From an uncultured Clostridia bacterium (GTDB taxonomy: Bacteria; Bacillota; Clostridia; Oscillospirales; CAG-272): 7,631 bases of DNA. The notes beneath the pieces are model-generated. The model saw only the letters and a program-made list of their open reading frames with translations. It had not been told where the DNA came from and ran no database searches. Positions 5,055-7,631 of the stretch are shown here, one piece after another (the first letter of the stretch is position 1; each line of letters begins with the position of its first letter). Made by a program: the position numbers and the translations under genes. The stretch lies in NCBI GenBank assembly GCA_937895775.1, contig CALBLD010000020.1, forward strand, positions 1 to 7,631, written 5' to 3'.

Positions 5055-5660
5055 GTGACTGATGAGGTAATCGCGCATTATGACGCTCTTGCAAGGCTCG
5101 GCAACGATCCCGTACTTGATCCGCCGGAGCTTCGCGCGTATATGGACAAGTGGGACGGCGGAACCTTTTTCGATATGCTGGAGCCGGATCCGACGCAGAG
5201 CGTCCTTGAAATCGGCTGCGGTAGCGGACGGCTTGCAGTCAGGGTTGCACCGGCGGTCAGATCGTTTTGCGGAATAGATATTTCACCCGAAACCGTGAAA
5301 CTCGCAAAGACTCACCTTATATCGGAAAATGTAAGGCTCGTCTGTGCCGATTTTCTGCGTTATGATTTTTCGGAGAAATTTGATCTTATCTATTCGTCGC
5401 TTACCTTCATGCATATCAGAGATAAGAAGCAGGCGATAGCTAAGGTGTTTTCACTTCTCGGACATGGAGGAAGATTTGTGCTTTCGATCGATAAAAATCG
5501 CAACAGCCGACTTGATTTCGGTGAATACAGCATTGAAATCTACCCCGATGATCCCGAAGAAACACTGATACTGCTTCATAAATGCGGCTTTGCCGACATA
5601 AAAAAGCGGGAAACCGAATTTGCATATATCTTTATTGCAGAAAGACCCGATTGCAGTTAG
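5055..5660 (+). CDS. class I SAM-dependent methyltransferase
   Basis: The 201-residue protein has the Rossmann-type SAM-binding motifs in order: motif I VLEIGCGSGRLA (50-61), an acidic residue after strand 2 (GIDIS, Asp75) that would bind the ribose of SAM, CADF (97-100) contacting the adenine, and FDLIYSSLTFMHI (109-121) as motif IV. Then come the GHGGRFVLS strand and C-terminal strands. The N-terminal 45 residues (ALARLGNDP, DKWDGGTFF) probably cover the active site and set substrate choice. The substrate cannot be told from sequence; small-molecule methylation is likelier than nucleic acid, since no (D/N)PPY motif is present. The start is GTG at 5055, 11 bases after AAAGGAG; no better ATG exists upstream. 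The araC-type gene follows after 63 bases and may be read through from here. Confidence 0.88.
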   Translation: MTDEVIAHYDALARLGNDPVLDPPELRAYMDKWDGGTFFDMLEPDPTQSVLEIGCGSGRLAVRVAPAVRSFCGIDISPETVKLAKTHLISENVRLVCADFLRYDFSEKFDLIYSSLTFMHIRDKKQAIAKVFSLLGHGGRFVLSIDKNRNSRLDFGEYSIEIYPDDPEETLILLHKCGFADIKKRETEFAYIFIAERPDCS

Positions 5661-5723
5661 CACAGATTGTCGGGAAAAACAAATCACCGTTTGATAGAAT
5701 ATTGGCAGATAAGGAGGGATACG

Positions 5724-6635
5724 ATGGATTGGATAACCGGAATACAAAACGCTGTTGACTATATCGAAGAGCATTTAACGGAAGAAATCGATTACGATAT
5801 TGTCGCAGAGCAAAGTTTCTCATCAACATATCACTTTCAGCGGATATTCAGTATCTTGTGTGGTTTTACTGTCGGCGAATATATAAGAAATCGCAGGTTG
5901 TCGCTTGCGGCAAGCGAATTGGCAACCTCAGATATTAAAGTTATTGATGTTGCTATGAAATATGGCTATGAGAGTCCGGACAGCTTTGCCAAGGCGTTTC
6001 AAAAGTTTCACGGTGTTACTCCTTCGTCGGCACGAATGAAGGGCAGCAAACTAAGATCTTTCTCCCGCCTTGTTTTAAAAATATCTTTGGAAGGCGGTAA
6101 ACTGATGAATTACAGAATTGAAGAAAAACCGGAAATGATTTTAACGGGATACAAAAAACATTTCACCGGCGCTCCTTACGGTAAGGAAAGAGAACAGCAG
6201 GAAGAACAACTTTTTATAACGACAAGAGGAAAACAATGGTTTCTTCGCGGAGCATCACGAAATATTGATTCACATTGCGTTATCACAAACATCACAGATG
6301 AGGGTTATGACTATTATTACTGTCATCTGTTAGATGATTGGGAAAGAGAAAATCTTTATAACAAATCAGTTACAGGTGTTGATTTTGTTGAAGGTTTGGG
6401 GTTGGAAAACATAGTTGTTCCTCAAAGCACTTATGTGATTTTTGAAACAAAAGATGTAAAAAGTCCGATTTGCGATTATTTTGATCTCCTCAATCTGAGA
6501 ATCCGGATCCTGACCGAATGGATGCCCGATATGGGATTTCAATTAAAAAATGCACCCGAACTTGCAGTTTATCATTGGCAGCCCGAATCCGAACGCAACG
6601 TTCAGATCTGGATGCCGATAGAAAAAATCAAATGA
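5724..6635 (+). CDS. AraC-family regulator with C-terminal GyrI-like effector domain
   Basis: The ATG at 5724 is preferred over an upstream in-frame ATG at 5667: AAGGAGG lies six bases before it and AraC homology begins there. The 303-residue product has two helix-turn-helix motifs at its N terminus: residues 24-47, with the YHFQRIFSILCG pattern, and 70-98, with IDVAMKYGYESPDSFAKAFQKFHGVTP. A linker leads to a C-terminal domain (about 127-300) of the GyrI/Rob type, starting YRIEEKPEMILTGY and ending WMPIEKI, which in relatives binds small hydrophobic or cationic ligands. Such Rob/BmrR-like regulators usually control efflux or stress genes. The target is unknown; the methyltransferase just upstream is one candidate. 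The gene is AT-richer than its neighbours (hand counts: 22/60 G+C at 6361-6420 against 36/60 at 4021-4080 in feoB), with many TTA/TTG and AAA codons, suggesting a different origin. Confidence 0.9.
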   Translation: MDWITGIQNAVDYIEEHLTEEIDYDIVAEQSFSSTYHFQRIFSILCGFTVGEYIRNRRLSLAASELATSDIKVIDVAMKYGYESPDSFAKAFQKFHGVTPSSARMKGSKLRSFSRLVLKISLEGGKLMNYRIEEKPEMILTGYKKHFTGAPYGKEREQQEEQLFITTRGKQWFLRGASRNIDSHCVITNITDEGYDYYYCHLLDDWERENLYNKSVTGVDFVEGLGLENIVVPQSTYVIFETKDVKSPICDYFDLLNLRIRILTEWMPDMGFQLKNAPELAVYHWQPESERNVQIWMPIEKIK

Positions 6636-6864
6636 TGTATTAACGAAGATCTGCTTGCAGAACCTTAAAACAAGGTTGGTGTTGTACAATCCACTGTATC
6701 CGTGCGGTTACGCTAAACCGACTTTGTAGCCGGTATGAAAAACCACAAAAAGAAAAATCGATAACGCAAAGCGGCGGTACAGCGAAAGCTGTACCGCCAC
6801 CTTACTTGAATACTTAGTTGTCGTACCATGGCTAAAGGCGTTGCAGTTGTGTTTTTTCGGATAG
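6636..6864. other. non-coding region between convergent genes with several inverted repeats
   Basis: No open frame here looks coding. The stretch holds CTGC-TT-GCAG (6651-6660), AACCTT/AAGGTT around five bases (6661-6677), CGGTT/AACCG around six bases (6705-6720), and the long hairpin at 6773-6798. A T-run at 6852-6857 has no clear hairpin before it. The density of small palindromes suggests a 3'-end region serving both convergent genes, or the remnant of an intergenic repeat element. Confidence 0.4.
6773..6798. terminator. 11-bp hairpin with GAAA loop, possible two-way terminator or dispersed repeat
   Basis: GGCGGTACAGC (6773-6783) and GCTGTACCGCC (6788-6798) pair perfectly around GAAA, a GNRA tetraloop on the plus strand. 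No immediate T-run follows on the plus strand (ACCTTACTTG). On the minus strand T-rich sequence (ATTTTTCTTTTT) begins about 11 bases after the stem. It could end transcription from either convergent gene, less efficiently than the feo terminator, or be a mobile palindromic unit. Confidence 0.5.
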
Positions 6865-7631
6865 TTATGCGAGCTTTGCCCCGAACAGTGATAAATAGGG
6901 GGTAAGCCATACGGTTGAAATCAAAAGATAAACAATGTAGATCGCAAGCATCAGAAATCCCTGCCATCTGCTGAATTTTCCTTTGATGATCGTGGGTACT
7001 GCGGCTATTGCCGATACGATTATTGCGATCGGAAAGTCAAGGTATATGTTCTGCGCCGAGACGGGAAGCTTGCCGCCGTACACGAACGAACAGGTTGCGA
7101 GGATCAGAGTCGTATCTATGACGTTCGCACCGATGATATTGCCGACCGACATTGAGGACTGCTTCTTTATGATCGAGGTTATTGCGGTCACAAGTTCGGG
7201 AAGCGACGTTCCTATCGCAACTATCGTGACTCCGATAATCGCCTCGGAAACTCCCCACGAGGAAGCGATCTTGCTTCCGTTGTCTACAAGCAGTCTTGAC
7301 CCGATAACTATGCAAGCCGCACCGATCACGATTCGCAGAATGTTCAGAATGACCGATTTTTTATCCTTTGCGGGAGCTTCCGAAGCTGCCTCCGAATGTT
7401 CGGATTTTGCCGAACGGACGTTTTCGAAAATGTAGAGCGCAAAGATGACAAGAAGAATGGCTGCTCCGATCATCGAAAGCGATCCGCTGAGCGAAAGCAG
7501 GAAAAGTGCCGCAACCGCGATTATCAGAATTGCCGACTTCGGGGCAAAATCCTTTCTCTTTATGACCGACGGGGTGAATATGATGCTTATCGCAAGGATC
7601 ATCGCAGTGTTGCAGACAACCGAGCCTATGG
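6865..7631 (-). CDS. CaCA-family Na+/Ca2+-type antiporter, C-terminal part
   Basis: The gene enters from beyond the right edge; its N terminus and the first part of alpha-repeat 1 are missing. About 255 residues are visible, ending in GAKLA and TAA at 6867-6865. The end of alpha-repeat 1 (IGSVVCNTAMILA, near 7629-7591) is followed by three or so helices and a charged cytoplasmic loop (NVRSAKSEHSEAASEAPAKDKK, around 7422-7357). Alpha-repeat 2 has GVTIVAIGTSLPELVT (near 7230-7183) and GNIIGANVIDTTLIL (near 7143-7099), then the last helices. GTSLPE with its glutamate is the hallmark of the cation/Ca2+ exchanger superfamily. The Asn in repeat 1 and the Asp in repeat 2 match the Asn81/Asp240 pair I recall for the archaeal exchanger NCX_Mj. 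Export of Ca2+ against Na+ or H+ is the likely role; the exact ions are not proven. Confidence 0.9.
   Translation of the reverse strand, partial: IGSVVCNTAMILAISIIFTPSVIKRKDFAPKSAILIIAVAALFLLSLSGSLSMIGAAILLVIFALYIFENVRSAKSEHSEAASEAPAKDKKSVILNILRIVIGAACIVIGSRLLVDNGSKIASSWGVSEAIIGVTIVAIGTSLPELVTAITSIIKKQSSMSVGNIIGANVIDTTLILATCSFVYGGKLPVSAQNIYLDFPIAIIVSAIAAVPTIIKGKFSRWQGFLMLAIYIVYLLISTVWLTPYLSLFGAKLA

Noticed and set aside
5692..5700. TGATAGAAT as an extended -10 for a separate promoter of the AraC-type gene
   Set aside because: No -35 match lies at usable spacing (TTGTCG would need 22 bases), and transcription would start only a few bases before the ribosome site. Read-through from the methyltransferase is equally likely.
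5667..5723. An earlier in-frame ATG extending the AraC-type protein by 19 residues
   Set aside because: AAGGAGG at 5711-5717 points to the ATG at 5724, and the extra residues do not match the AraC domain.
6852..6857. The T-run as an intrinsic terminator for the plus strand
   Set aside because: No stable stem precedes it; the nearest strong hairpin ends more than 50 bases upstream.
6713..6967. A minus-strand open frame of 84 residues at the end of the antiporter gene
   Set aside because: It overlaps the antiporter in another frame and translates through the 6773-6798 hairpin; nothing supports coding.

Overview
The window looks like chromosomal DNA of a Clostridia-type Firmicute, probably an Oscillospiraceae/Ruminococcaceae-like anaerobe. 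This is inferred from gene content and signal style, not from a marker gene. The signs are strong AGGAGG-type ribosome sites, promoters close to TTGACA-17-TATAAT, and a feoA-feoA-feoB-plus-Cys-rich-protein layout beside a short DtxR-family regulator. No rRNA, tRNA, CRISPR array, transposase or complete mobile element was found.

Layout. Positions 1-321 (+) hold the 3' end of an MFS transporter. Positions 406-804 (-) encode a small exported protein of unknown function behind a consensus promoter. Positions 1053-1415 (-) encode a DtxR/MntR-family metalloregulator, followed on its strand by hairpins at 1021-1038 and 962-999. Positions 1416-1669 are a divergent control region. Positions 1667-4936 (+) are a ferrous iron uptake operon, feoA1-feoA2-feoB-FeoB-associated Cys-rich protein, running from a perfect promoter (1600-1628) to a strong terminator (4946-4984). 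Positions 5055-5660 (+) encode a class I methyltransferase and 5724-6635 (+) an AraC/GyrI-type regulator that is more AT-rich than its neighbours. Positions 6636-6864 are non-coding with several inverted repeats, including an 11-bp GNRA-capped hairpin. Positions 6865-7631 (-) hold the 3' part of a CaCA-family Na+/Ca2+-type antiporter.

How the parts fit. The regulator carries the iron-type primary-site residues of DtxR (Met9, Cys100, Glu103, His104) rather than the manganese-type Asp of MntR. A 16-bp imperfect palindrome, GTTGCYNTNNGKYAAC, occurs four times. One copy lies over the regulator's own -35, two flank the -10 and start point of the feo promoter in opposite orientations, and one lies between feoA2 and feoB. 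The simplest reading is that iron-loaded regulator represses itself and the feo operon, with a possible extra control point in front of feoB.

The two most unusual items are this four-copy site array and a large acidic extracellular insertion in FeoB (about residues 310-455, after the first membrane helix). The rest of the window is fairly ordinary accessory and housekeeping content.
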